A DNA stretch of 64,000 nt, taken from contig NZ_JAAZUI010000012.1 of NCBI RefSeq assembly GCF_012524075.1, forward strand, positions 1 to 64,000, in the 5' to 3' direction. Both the position numbers and the translations under genes were made by a program. Below the pieces are notes generated by a model, which had not been told where the DNA came from, made no database searches, and saw nothing but the letters and a program-made list of their open reading frames with translations. Position 1 is the stretch's first letter. Each line of letters begins with the position of its first letter. Below, one piece after another: positions 44,984 to 56,303 of the stretch. The DNA comes from Lutibacter sp. B1. GTDB lineage: Bacteria; Bacteroidota; Bacteroidia; Flavobacteriales; Flavobacteriaceae.

Positions 44984-45979
44984 ATGAAAAAAATATCATT
45001 ATTACTAATAGGATTATTATTAGTTCCAACGCTTTTCTTAACATCATGTGATGAAGGTGATGATATTGGAGTAGATGTAGCTCCCTCCTTTACGTTAATG
45101 AAAGATTATCTAATTAATAATAATTTAGATATAGATAAAATCGTTAAAAATACTGATGGCGCAATGTTTGTTGCCGGTGCACCTGCTGAAGCAGATTTAC
45201 AAACATTTTTAGACAAATATTATATAATTGACATTAGAAGTGCTTCAGATTATGAAAAAGGACATATTCAAGGTGCAAAAAATGTGGCCTTTGGTAATAT
45301 TTTAGATGAAGGTGCTGCAGCAGGAAGTAAACCCGTTTTAGTTGTTTGTTATACCGGACAAACTGCTTGTTATGCAACAGCTTTAATGCGCATGTATGGT
45401 TATACAGATACACAAGCTTTAAAATGGGGTATGTCTGGATGGAATGAAACTACCGCAGGCTCATGGAATAATAATATTGGAAATGAAGCTGATGGCCATG
45501 CAAATTGGACTTATGGAGCAGAACCTTCAAAACAAGTATTTAGTGATCCTTCAATTAGTAGTTTATCAACTAGTGGAGCTACAATTGTAAACAACAGAAT
45601 AGAAGATGTTGTTGCAGAAGGTTTTAAAACCGTAAAAGGTACTGATGTACTAAATTCGCCAACCAGTTATTATATCAATAATTATTTTTCTGCTACTGAT
45701 TATGCTTCATTTGGCCATATAGACGGATCTTACAGAATTAACCCATTAACATTAGCTGACAATAGTTATAAAAATTTAGATCCTTCGGCTAAAGTAGTAA
45801 CTTATTGCTATACAGGTCAAACTTCAGCAGTAGTAACAGCTTGTTTAAGAGTATTAGGCTATGATGCTTATAGCTTAACTTTTGGTGTAAATGGTTTATA
45901 CAATTCAAATTCTGCTTGGGCATCTAACCAATGGGGAGGCGATAGTAATCCAAAAAATTTACCGTTAGTAGTTAACTAA
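44984..45979 (+). CDS. Lipoprotein tandem rhodanese (two intact active sites)
   Basis: A 331-residue lipoprotein: signal with lipobox FLTSC (C22), then two rhodanese domains with catalytic loops CYTGQTA (C122) and CYTGQTS (C275). The first 20 residues after the lipid Cys are acidic (DEGDDIGVD). It is paralogous to the upstream gene, giving four intact rhodanese active sites in this unit against none in the two anchored proteins of the psr operon. Followed by a large stem-loop before the porin gene. Confidence 0.9.
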   Translation: MKKISLLLIGLLLVPTLFLTSCDEGDDIGVDVAPSFTLMKDYLINNNLDIDKIVKNTDGAMFVAGAPAEADLQTFLDKYYIIDIRSASDYEKGHIQGAKNVAFGNILDEGAAAGSKPVLVVCYTGQTACYATALMRMYGYTDTQALKWGMSGWNETTAGSWNNNIGNEADGHANWTYGAEPSKQVFSDPSISSLSTSGATIVNNRIEDVVAEGFKTVKGTDVLNSPTSYYINNYFSATDYASFGHIDGSYRINPLTLADNSYKNLDPSAKVVTYCYTGQTSAVVTACLRVLGYDAYSLTFGVNGLYNSNSAWASNQWGGDSNPKNLPLVVN

Positions 45980-46010
45980 AATCTATATCTATAAAATAAG
46001 TAATAATCTT

Positions 46011-46102
46011 AAAGCCCTAAAAAATTACATCAAATGCTAAATACTTAAATATTTAATGATGTTTTTTATACCAATAAGTAATACAAATTTTTTAGGGCTT
46101 TT
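46011..46102 (+). terminator. Large stem-loop with 16-bp outer stem before the porin gene
   Basis: AAAGCCCTAAAAAATT (46011-46026) pairs perfectly with AATTTTTTAGGGCTTT (46086-46101), enclosing 59 nt that contain an inner ACATCA / TGATGT stem (46027-46032 with 46057-46062). A T-run completes a terminator, and the porin ATG follows after only 16 nt, so it may act as a partial terminator or processing site. Confidence 0.7.
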
Positions 46103-46117
46103 TATAAAATAAAAAAA

Positions 46118-47176
46118 ATGAGAACAAAATTAATTATCCTTTTTACGTTAATATTCGTTTTTCAAATTAACGCAACTTTTGCTCAAGGATGTGAAGATAC
46201 ACCTCCTCCTACAAAAAAGACAAAAAAAGCTGATAGTGATGAGGTTACATATCCTACAGTAACAGTTTTTGGATATTTTCAACCTCAGTACAACTACTAC
46301 TCGGGTGATATTGAAGATGAAAACACATTTAATTTCAAAAGAGCCAGATTTGGTATTAGAGGTAGAGTAAGCGAAGATTTTTCATACTATGTTATGGTAG
46401 AAACAAGCGATTTTATTTCTTCTGACGGTGATGTTTATCTAATGGATGCATTTATAACTTATGATAAATATGATTGGTTAAAAGCATCATTAGGTTCTTT
46501 TAAACAACCTTTCGGACTTGAAGTTACAACTGCATGTCACGGTTTAACAACAATAAACAGATCAATTGTTGCTGATCAATTAGTAGCACCTCAAAGAGAT
46601 TATGGTTTAATGTTATTAGGTAAAGACCCTTCTAAAAAATTCAGCTACTCATTGGCTTTAATGAATGGTAGAGGTTTAGGCACAAAAGATAATAATGAGA
46701 AAAAAGATTTTATTGGTAGATTAACTTATAAATTCTTTGATTTTGTTGAAGTTGGTGGTAGTTTTAGATATGGATACCCTAACAATCAAGATGATGACCG
46801 AACAACATTTGGTGGAGATGTAGTAGTAACTTATAAAGGTTTAAAAGTACAAAGTGAATATATTCATGATGAAGGTGATTACAACAGAGCTGCCGGTGGT
46901 GGTTGTGGATCTACTCCTGTAGAACTTGGAGAAAAAAGACAAGGTGCTTATGTAATGGCTTCGTATGATGTAAATGAAAAATTTCAACCTGTATTTAAAT
47001 ACGAATATTTTGATGCTGATACCGATATTAAAAAATTAGGTTATCAAGAAATGATGACCATCGGTATAAATTATTTCTTTAATAAATCTACAAGATTACA
47101 AATAAACTATCAAGACAATATTGAAGGAGGAAGTTATGACAATGCCCTATTAATGCAAATGCAAGTTAAATTCTAA
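46118..47176 (+). CDS. Outer membrane porin (phosphate-selective porin O/P family)
   Basis: A 352-residue beta-barrel porin with signal peptide MRTKLIILFTLIFVFQINATFAQ, a Lys/Pro-rich start (GCEDTPPPTKKTKKADSD), and the OprO/OprP-like pattern VFGYFQPQYNYYSG, FNFKRARFGIRGRVSEDFSYYVMVETSD, LGSFKQPFGLE. It ends in F (MQMQVKF) as outer membrane barrels do. A periplasmic-or-surface loop GGGCGSTPVEL contains a second Cys motif. In this context it may admit a sulfur-oxyanion or thiosulfate; the selectivity cannot be read from sequence. It is followed by a strong terminator. Confidence 0.85.
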   Translation: MRTKLIILFTLIFVFQINATFAQGCEDTPPPTKKTKKADSDEVTYPTVTVFGYFQPQYNYYSGDIEDENTFNFKRARFGIRGRVSEDFSYYVMVETSDFISSDGDVYLMDAFITYDKYDWLKASLGSFKQPFGLEVTTACHGLTTINRSIVADQLVAPQRDYGLMLLGKDPSKKFSYSLALMNGRGLGTKDNNEKKDFIGRLTYKFFDFVEVGGSFRYGYPNNQDDDRTTFGGDVVVTYKGLKVQSEYIHDEGDYNRAAGGGCGSTPVELGEKRQGAYVMASYDVNEKFQPVFKYEYFDADTDIKKLGYQEMMTIGINYFFNKSTRLQINYQDNIEGGSYDNALLMQMQVKF

Positions 47177-47201
47177 GCAATAAATAATTAAATTTATTAA
47201 T

Positions 47202-47235
47202 AAAAAAACTCTTGGTAGGTACCAAGAGTTTTTTT
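47202..47235 (+). terminator. Intrinsic terminator of the porin gene
   Basis: ACTCTTGGT / ACCAAGAGT stem with AGGT-type loop and flanking A7 and T7 runs. Confidence 0.9.
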
Positions 47236-47249
47236 AATGTCTTTTTTTG

Positions 47250-47257
47250 TATTTTTG
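47250..47257 (+). promoter_or_regulatory. Candidate -7 box upstream of the first Crp/Fnr gene
   Basis: TATTTTTG fits TAnnTTTG and lies 36 bp before the ATG, just after the porin terminator. The upstream -33 element is not obvious. Confidence 0.4.
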
Positions 47258-47292
47258 TAAAACACCGTTTTTTACAATTAAATAAATAAGAT

Positions 47293-47946
47293 ATGACTGG
47301 CGATAAAGAAATTATAAGGGAAAAATTGAATGATTATTATTCTGAAATTTTTGAAAAAGAACTTATTGATGAAATTGTAAGTATTGCTAAATACAAAACA
47401 ATTCCTGCCGGTGGAATTTTAATTGATATTGGAGATAATATGACACATGTTCCTTTAATTTTAGAAGGCGCTGTTAAAATTATTAGAGAAGATAAAAATG
47501 GTGATGAAATTGCTTTATACTTTTTAGAAAAAGGTGATACTTGTGCAATATCTTTTATCAATTGTATTAACAGAAGTAAAAGCATGTTTAGAGGCGTTGT
47601 TGAAAAAGATACAGAAGGTGTTTTTGTACCGGTAGAAAAAGTTGATGAATGGCTTAAAAATTATGAATCTTGGCGACATTTTATTATTGACAGTTATCAC
47701 ATTCGTTTAATTGAAATGGTTGAGTCTATAGATTGTTTGGCCTTTATGAAGTTAGATAACAGGTTGCTTAAATATTTAACCGATAAAGTACAGATTATGA
47801 AAGATAATACATTGGTTATTACACATCAAGAAATTGCCGATGATATAAATACTTCGAGAGTTGTTGTTTCTCGTTTACTTAAACAACTGGAAAACGAGGG
47901 GAAAATTAAAATTAGAAGAAATAAAATTATTATTGATAGTATCTAA
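47293..47946 (+). CDS. Crp/Fnr-family transcription regulator 1
   Basis: A 217-residue regulator: cyclic-nucleotide-binding-fold sensor (~10-125), dimerisation helix (~128-150) and Crp-type HTH (ITHQEIADDINTSRVVVSRLLKQLENEGKI, ~175-205). It lacks FNR iron-sulfur cysteines at the N-terminus, but has C84 and C91 in DTCAISFINC, conserved in its paralogue, which may sense redox state or persulfide. In the recognition helix Val replaces the Glu that contacts the operator in E. coli Crp and Fnr. It is the likely regulator of the neighbouring sulfur operons. Confidence 0.9.
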   Translation: MTGDKEIIREKLNDYYSEIFEKELIDEIVSIAKYKTIPAGGILIDIGDNMTHVPLILEGAVKIIREDKNGDEIALYFLEKGDTCAISFINCINRSKSMFRGVVEKDTEGVFVPVEKVDEWLKNYESWRHFIIDSYHIRLIEMVESIDCLAFMKLDNRLLKYLTDKVQIMKDNTLVITHQEIADDINTSRVVVSRLLKQLENEGKIKIRRNKIIIDSI

Positions 47947-47972
47947 CACTATTTTAACTTATTACTATACCA

Positions 47973-50661
<2,689 letters not shown>

Positions 50662-50830
50662 TTATAATTCTCATCAATTTATACTTACTTTCAAATTTGT
50701 TTTCAAACAAAAAAACAATACAACTTTAGCACTAATCTTTTTTTACGGATGAATATAACTGTAGGAATATCTTAATTGATTTTAGATATGCTTACCTCAC
50801 ATATTTTCAATTAAACAGATTTACTGAAAT

Positions 50831-51000
50831 TTAATTAACTAATTTTTAACATAATACATGAAACAATACATCAAATAGTGCGTCTTTATATAAAGACAAT
50901 TATGAAAACTATAACAATATTAAAAGGATATTATAATTATTTGAATTAGTTAATAGTACCCTTTAAAAAAGCCTCTTAACTTGCATTTAGAGGCTTTTTG
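50831..51000 (+). ncRNA. Candidate structured small RNA, copy B
   Basis: Second copy of the element at 11447-11618. Outer helix TTAACTAATT (50835-50844) with AATTAGTTAA (50944-50953); inner helix ATAATA (50851-50856) with TATTAT (50929-50934), where the pair 50852 T and 50933 A replaces the C-G of copy A. A palindrome GTCTTTATATAAAGAC (50883-50898) would form the apical hairpin. A terminator follows at 50965-50999. It lies between the divergent starts of ligA and the aspartyl-protease gene, where no coding transcript would need terminating. 50641-50830 shows nothing else. Confidence 0.6.
50965..50999. terminator. Intrinsic terminator of RNA copy B
   Basis: AAAAGCCTCT / AGAGGCTTTTT stem with a loop of twelve bases and T5; the stem sequence equals that of the copy A terminator. 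Confidence 0.75.
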
Positions 51001-51066
51001 TTTTAATTTAAAATATAATAAAACTAATTTTAAGTAGCATTTACTAACTGATATTTCATTAAAATT

Positions 51067-52026
51067 ATGCCAAGAATTACTTTAACTATATTCATTTTTT
51101 GTATGTGTTATGCAAATGGTTTTGCAGACAACATTAATAATATAGTTTTTCCAAAGGCAGAAATTTTAAACAAATATACAGCAAGAATACCTTTTAAACT
51201 CATAGATCATTTAATTGTTGTTGAAGCCGAAGTGTTAAATAAAAAAGGAAATTTTATAATAGATACAGGCTCTCAAAATCTAGTACTTAATAAAGTGCAT
51301 TTTCCATTACAGTATACTTTAAATAAAAAAAACAATAAAACTTCAGGAGTAATCCGGATTATTGACGATCCGCTTGAAAAAAAACTTAGTGAATTTAAAT
51401 TACAAAACTTTAGTTTAAAAGATCAAAATTCTGACATAATAGATTTATCTCATATAGAGAAAACCAAAAAGATGAATTTATTAGGAATAATTGGGTACAG
51501 TATCTTAAAAGAGTATGAGGTTTTTATTGATCTTCATTTAAATCAAATTACTTTAACTAAAACCGATAAACAGGGTAACAAATTAGATTCTAAAGTTTAT
51601 CTGGAGAAAATTGTAGATAGTATCGATTTTAAATTGAAAAAACATACTATTGTAATTAATGGAGTTGTTAATAATCAAAAAGTTAAACTTGGATTAGATA
51701 CTGCTGCTGAGTTTAATCAGATAAACAAAAGCGTGAATAAAAAAGTGCTAAAACAATTTTTTCCAAAAAAACGAATTAATTTAGTAGGTGCTAGCAATAA
51801 AAAAATAGAAGTTATGGCAGGGAATTTGTTTAACTTAAAACTGAGCGAAACCATATATTTTGGACCTATGAAAACTGTTTTAACAAACCTTAGTAAAATG
51901 TATGAAGTATATGGAACATCACTTGATGGTGTTTTAGGTTATGAATTTTTTAAATATAAAAGAACCATAATTAATTATCAAAAAGAAAAACTTTATTTTA
52001 TAGATTATCCTCGTATTAGACAGTGA
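51067..52026 (+). CDS. Exported retropepsin-like aspartyl protease
   Basis: A 319-residue protein with signal peptide (MPRITLTIFIFCMCYANGFA). Two aspartyl-protease half-sites appear: NFIIDTGSQNLVLNK near 72 (D-T-G) and KLGLDTAAEFNQI near 219 (D-T-A), with a GVLGYEFFKYKRTIINYQKEKLYF C-terminal strand pair like that of other Bacteroidota aspartyl proteases. Substrate unknown. Its stop overlaps the next gene by 4 bp, so the two act together or at least share a transcript. Confidence 0.82.
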   Translation: MPRITLTIFIFCMCYANGFADNINNIVFPKAEILNKYTARIPFKLIDHLIVVEAEVLNKKGNFIIDTGSQNLVLNKVHFPLQYTLNKKNNKTSGVIRIIDDPLEKKLSEFKLQNFSLKDQNSDIIDLSHIEKTKKMNLLGIIGYSILKEYEVFIDLHLNQITLTKTDKQGNKLDSKVYLEKIVDSIDFKLKKHTIVINGVVNNQKVKLGLDTAAEFNQINKSVNKKVLKQFFPKKRINLVGASNKKIEVMAGNLFNLKLSETIYFGPMKTVLTNLSKMYEVYGTSLDGVLGYEFFKYKRTIINYQKEKLYFIDYPRIRQ

Positions 52027-52988
52027 AAAAAATAATAGTACATAGTATCAATTTCTTATTTCTTTTTATAAGCTTATATGCTTTCGCCCAAAACGAAACA
52101 CATAAAGGCTACAGAATTGAAGGTGATGAAATTGTATTTACTTTTAATAAAAGTGATTATAAAAAAATTACATCTGATGGCTTTGGTAACAAACAAGATT
52201 TTGATGATTTAAAAATAGACAACGTAGTAGTTTCAGGTAAATTCAACAATTGGTCTAAAAACAAATGGAGAATGGCCAAAGTTAATAACAACACTTACGA
52301 ACTAAGAAAAAAACTTAGCGATTTTACCGATGAGTTTTCATGGGAGTTCAAATTTGTAATAAATAATTATTACTGGGCTGAACCTTCTAAAGATGATATA
52401 AATATAACCAGAGCTACAAAAGATGGATTTTATCTAAATACTTATAATCTACATTTTTTAACAAACTATCCTGACAAAAATGGAAATGCTCATTTTAAAC
52501 TCAAAGGGTATAAAAACGCTAAAAAAGTGATACTTTCCGGCACATTCAACAGATGGAATGAAGAATTATTTAAAATGAATAAAACCGAAGAAGGCTGGGA
52601 ATTAACATTGCTATTAAAACCGGGTGAATATGAGTATAAATTTATAGTAGATGGTAATTGGATGGAAGATCCAGATAATCCGCTAAAAAAACGTAACGAA
52701 TTTAATGGTTTTAATTCATTAATTAATATAAATAAATTGATAACATTTAAACTCGACAATCATTTAAATGCAAAAAAAGTTATCCTCTCAGGGTCATTTA
52801 ACAATTGGGATGAAAATAATTACTCAATGCTTAAAACAAAAAGCGGGTGGGAATATAGTATCAAGCTTAGTGGTGGAAAACATCATTATAAATTTATTGT
52901 TGATGGGAATTGGATTGTAGACCCTAAAAATTCAGTAAAAGAATATGATTATGATGGCAATATTAATTCTGTATGTATAATTAAATAA
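52023..52988 (+). CDS. Exported protein with three glycogen-binding (AMPK1_CBM) modules
   Basis: A 321-residue protein with GTG start and signal peptide ending ISLYAFAQ. Three E-set carbohydrate-binding modules follow at about 60-125, 150-230 and 240-321, each with SGxFNxW and YxFKFxxxxxWxxDP patterns (VVVSGKFNNW, VILSGTFNRW, VILSGSFNNW). Such modules recognise alpha-glucans or act as protein docking sites. No catalytic domain is present. It is co-encoded with the aspartyl protease and followed by a bidirectional terminator. Confidence 0.82.
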   Translation: MKKIIVHSINFLFLFISLYAFAQNETHKGYRIEGDEIVFTFNKSDYKKITSDGFGNKQDFDDLKIDNVVVSGKFNNWSKNKWRMAKVNNNTYELRKKLSDFTDEFSWEFKFVINNYYWAEPSKDDINITRATKDGFYLNTYNLHFLTNYPDKNGNAHFKLKGYKNAKKVILSGTFNRWNEELFKMNKTEEGWELTLLLKPGEYEYKFIVDGNWMEDPDNPLKKRNEFNGFNSLININKLITFKLDNHLNAKKVILSGSFNNWDENNYSMLKTKSGWEYSIKLSGGKHHYKFIVDGNWIVDPKNSVKEYDYDGNINSVCIIK

Positions 52989-53014
52989 AAAAACACCTAA
53001 AAAGGTGTTTTTTT
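52987..53014. terminator. Bidirectional intrinsic terminator
   Basis: AAACACC / GGTGTTT stem with TAAAAA loop, flanked by A- and T-runs between convergent genes. Confidence 0.88.
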
Positions 53015-53057
53015 ATACTATTCTAAATTGATTTTTGTAAAAACGAGAGTGTAATTT

Positions 53058-54065
53058 TTACCAACGCATAATAACACTTCCCCACGTAAATCCACTACCA
53101 AATGCAGCTAAAACTACAAGGTCATTATCTTTTATTTTACCTTGTTCCCAAGCTTCTGTAAGTGCTATAGCTATAGAAGCAGCTGTTGTATTTCCATACT
53201 TCATAATGTTATTAAAAATTTGATCGTCAGACAATCTAAATTTCTTTTGAACAAATTGTGAAATACGTAAATTAGCTTGGTGTGGAATAAACATATCAAT
53301 ATCCGTATCCTTTAAACCATTACTTTGCAAGCCTTCCATAATTACTTCTGAAAAACGAACAACTGCATTTTTAAATACAAATGTACCATTCATATATGGG
53401 AAATACGACTCGTCATTTTCATCATTAGCTTCCAAAATTTCAGGTACCCAATGTCTAATACTTGGAGCCAATACGGTTAATTCTTCAGCATGTTTACCTT
53501 CAGAATGCAAATGAGATGATAAAATACCTTTTGTATTGTCTTCAGTTCTACTTAAAACAACCGCTCCTGCACCATCGCCAAAAATTACCGAAACACCTCT
53601 ACCTCTTGTTGTCTTATCTAAACCACCAGAGTGAAATTCTGAACCAATAACCAACACATTTTTATACATTCCGGTTTTTATAAATTGATCAGCTACAGAA
53701 AGCCCATAAATAAAACCTGAACATTGGTTTCTAACATCAAGCGCACCAATAGTTTTCATATCAAGCATTTCTTGTACTTGAACTCCACAACCTGGAAAAT
53801 AATAATCCGGACTCAATGTTGCAAAAACAATAAAATCTATATCGTCTTTTGTAAGCCCCGATCTCTCAATTGCAATACGAGCAGCCTTAGCTCCCATAAC
53901 TGCTGAGGTATCTTCACTTCCCTCTGTAATCCATCTTCTTTCTTTAATACCTGTTCTTTCTTGAATCCACTCATCACTAGTTTCCATAAATTTGGTCAAA
54001 TCTTCATTTGTCACAATATTGTCCGGAACGTAATAACCAAGACCTGTAATCTTCGAATTGTACAT
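53058..54065 (-). CDS. 3-oxoacyl-ACP synthase III family protein
   Basis: A 335-residue thiolase-fold enzyme with the full KAS III triad: Cys in DVRNQCSGFIYGL (~114), His in FIPHQANLRISQ (~254) and Asn in YGNTTAAS (~286). It starts fatty acid or related chain synthesis from acyl-CoA and malonyl-ACP. It differs in length and context from housekeeping FabH, standing alone and divergent from htpG, so it may make a secondary lipid such as a flavobacterial pigment precursor or branched chain; this is uncertain. Confidence 0.85.
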   Translation of the reverse strand: MYNSKITGLGYYVPDNIVTNEDLTKFMETSDEWIQERTGIKERRWITEGSEDTSAVMGAKAARIAIERSGLTKDDIDFIVFATLSPDYYFPGCGVQVQEMLDMKTIGALDVRNQCSGFIYGLSVADQFIKTGMYKNVLVIGSEFHSGGLDKTTRGRGVSVIFGDGAGAVVLSRTEDNTKGILSSHLHSEGKHAEELTVLAPSIRHWVPEILEANDENDESYFPYMNGTFVFKNAVVRFSEVIMEGLQSNGLKDTDIDMFIPHQANLRISQFVQKKFRLSDDQIFNNIMKYGNTTAASIAIALTEAWEQGKIKDNDLVVLAAFGSGFTWGSVIMRW

Positions 54066-54199
54066 AAATTTTAATATTTGTTATAAAAAATCAAACATAC
54101 TAAAAACTTCATATTTCCACAACATTTAAATTATTAATATATCAATTTTCAATAAAGATAAAACTTCTTTTTTACGAATATGCTTATTTTCCTAAAAAA

Positions 54200-54215
54200 T
54201 TATGTCATAATGTCA
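54200..54215. promoter_or_regulatory. Tandem TGTCA motif upstream of htpG
   Basis: Two octamers, TTATGTCA and TAATGTCA, are directly repeated with 8-bp period about 70 bp before the htpG ATG. Possible stress-regulator site. Confidence 0.3.
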
Positions 54216-54285
54216 CAGTTACAAGTTTGGTATTTTTTTTGACTAAACAAATACATTAAATTATAAATTAAAAAAAATAAAAAAT

Positions 54286-56175
54286 ATGGCAACTGGAAAT
54301 ATTAATGTAACGGCAGAAAATATTTTTCCTGTTATTAAAAAATTCTTGTATTCTGATCACGAAATATTTTTACGTGAATTAATTTCAAACGCAACCGATG
54401 CTACTTTAAAGCTAAAACACCTTTCTACTTTAGGAGAAATTAAAGGAGATATTGGTAACCCAATAATTGAAGTTAAAGTTGATAAAGACAAAAAGGAAAT
54501 TAGAATTATTGACCAAGGAATTGGTATGACTAGTGAAGAGGTTGAAAAATACATTACTCAAATTGCTTTTTCCGGAGCTGAAGAATTTGTAAAACAATAC
54601 AAAGACAAAGTAGAAGATTCTGGAATTATTGGTCATTTTGGTTTAGGTTTTTACTCTTCTTTTATGGTAGCCGGCAAAGTTGAAATTTTTTCAAAATCGT
54701 TTAAAGAAGGATCAAAAGCAGTACGTTGGGAATGTGATGGAAGTCCACAATATATAATAGAAGAAACTTATAAAACAGACAGAGGAACTGAAATAGTTTT
54801 ACATATTGATGATGATTCAACTGAGTTTTTAGAAGAACATAAAATCACAGAGCTTTTAAATAAGTATAATAAATTTATGCCTATTCCAATTAAATTTGGA
54901 ACTCGCGAAGAAACATTGCCTTTACCCGAAGATGCAGATAAAGAGGCTAAACCTGAAAAGATTACTGTAGATAATATTGTAAACAATCCAAACCCGGCTT
55001 GGACTAAAAACCCAAGCGATTTAAAAGATGAAGATTATAAAGCTTTTTATAGAGAATTGTACCCAATGCAATTTGAAGAACCTTTATTTAATATTCATTT
55101 AAATGTTGACTATCCTTTTAACTTAACAGGAATTTTATATTTTCCTAAACTAAATAAAAATTTAGATCCAACTAAAGACAGAATTCAACTATATCAAAAT
55201 CAGGTTTTTGTAACTGATAATGTTGAAGGTATTGTGCCAGACTTTTTACAAATGCTACGTGGTGTTATTGATTCACCGGATATTCCTTTAAACGTTTCAC
55301 GTTCCTATTTACAAGCGGATGGTGCGGTTAAAAAAATATCAAGTTACATTACAAGAAAAGTAGCCGATAAACTAATTAGTTTATTCAAAAATGACCGTAA
55401 AGGTTTTGAAGAAAAATGGGATGATATTAAAGTTATTATTGAGTACGGAATGCTTTCTGAAGAAAAATTCTTTGAAAAATCTGACAAATTTGCATTGTAC
55501 CCAACTGTAAATAAAGAATATTTTACTTTTTCTGAATTAGAAGAAAAAATAAAACCACTTCAAACAGATAAAGACGATAAACTGGTAATTTTATATGCTT
55601 CAAATGAAAAAGCGCAACACAGTTATATTGAAGCTGCTAAAGAAAAAGGTTACGAAGTTTTATTGTTAGATTCTCCAATTGTTTCTCATTTGCTTCAAAA
55701 ACTAGAAACTTCTAAAGAAAATATACACTTTACACGTGTTGATGCTGATCATATTGATAATTTAATTAAAAAAGACGAAGATAAAATCAGTAAACTTTCT
55801 GATGAAGAAAAAGAAACATTAAAACCAATTATTGAAGAAATTATTCCTAAAGAAACATATACTGTTCAAATGGAGTCTATGGATTCAAGTGCAAATCCGT
55901 TTATTATTACACAACCAGAATTTATGCGACGTATGAAAGAAATGCAAGCTACAGGTGGTGGCGGATTTATGGGAATGGGAAATTTCCCTGAAATGTATAA
56001 TTTAGTAGTTAATACCAATAACGATTTGGTTGTTGAAATTTTAAACACTAAAACCAAAAAGAAACAAGAACGTTTAATAAAACAAGCTTTTGATTTAGCT
56101 AAATTATCTCAAAACCTATTACATGGCGAAGAGTTAACTAATTTTATTAAACGTAGTTTTGAAATGATAAAATAG
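54286..56175 (+). CDS. htpG: Chaperone HtpG (Hsp90)
   Basis: Dimeric ATP-dependent chaperone. GHKL ATPase motifs are clear: ELISNATDATLKL near 28, IIDQGIGMT near 78 and GIIGHFGLGFYSSFMVA near 115. Middle and C-terminal domains follow, with a long charged stretch at ~465-520. Length 629 is typical. Single gene, divergent from the KAS III gene, with its own terminator; likely heat-responsive. Confidence 0.96.
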   Translation: MATGNINVTAENIFPVIKKFLYSDHEIFLRELISNATDATLKLKHLSTLGEIKGDIGNPIIEVKVDKDKKEIRIIDQGIGMTSEEVEKYITQIAFSGAEEFVKQYKDKVEDSGIIGHFGLGFYSSFMVAGKVEIFSKSFKEGSKAVRWECDGSPQYIIEETYKTDRGTEIVLHIDDDSTEFLEEHKITELLNKYNKFMPIPIKFGTREETLPLPEDADKEAKPEKITVDNIVNNPNPAWTKNPSDLKDEDYKAFYRELYPMQFEEPLFNIHLNVDYPFNLTGILYFPKLNKNLDPTKDRIQLYQNQVFVTDNVEGIVPDFLQMLRGVIDSPDIPLNVSRSYLQADGAVKKISSYITRKVADKLISLFKNDRKGFEEKWDDIKVIIEYGMLSEEKFFEKSDKFALYPTVNKEYFTFSELEEKIKPLQTDKDDKLVILYASNEKAQHSYIEAAKEKGYEVLLLDSPIVSHLLQKLETSKENIHFTRVDADHIDNLIKKDEDKISKLSDEEKETLKPIIEEIIPKETYTVQMESMDSSANPFIITQPEFMRRMKEMQATGGGGFMGMGNFPEMYNLVVNTNNDLVVEILNTKTKKKQERLIKQAFDLAKLSQNLLHGEELTNFIKRSFEMIK

Positions 56176-56194
56176 TTTATCGCTATAAAACTTT

Positions 56195-56226
56195 AAAAAA
56201 GCCTTAACACTTGTTAAGGCTTTTTT
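56195..56226 (+). terminator. Intrinsic terminator of htpG
   Basis: AAAAAAGCCTTAAC / GTTAAGGCTTTTTT stem with ACTT loop. Confidence 0.9.
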
Positions 56227-56303
56227 AATTATTTTTACACTGAAAATTAGCATTTTAAAATAATTGGCATTTTTTTTGCGAGCTGTTACATTAAATTTAA
56301 AGT

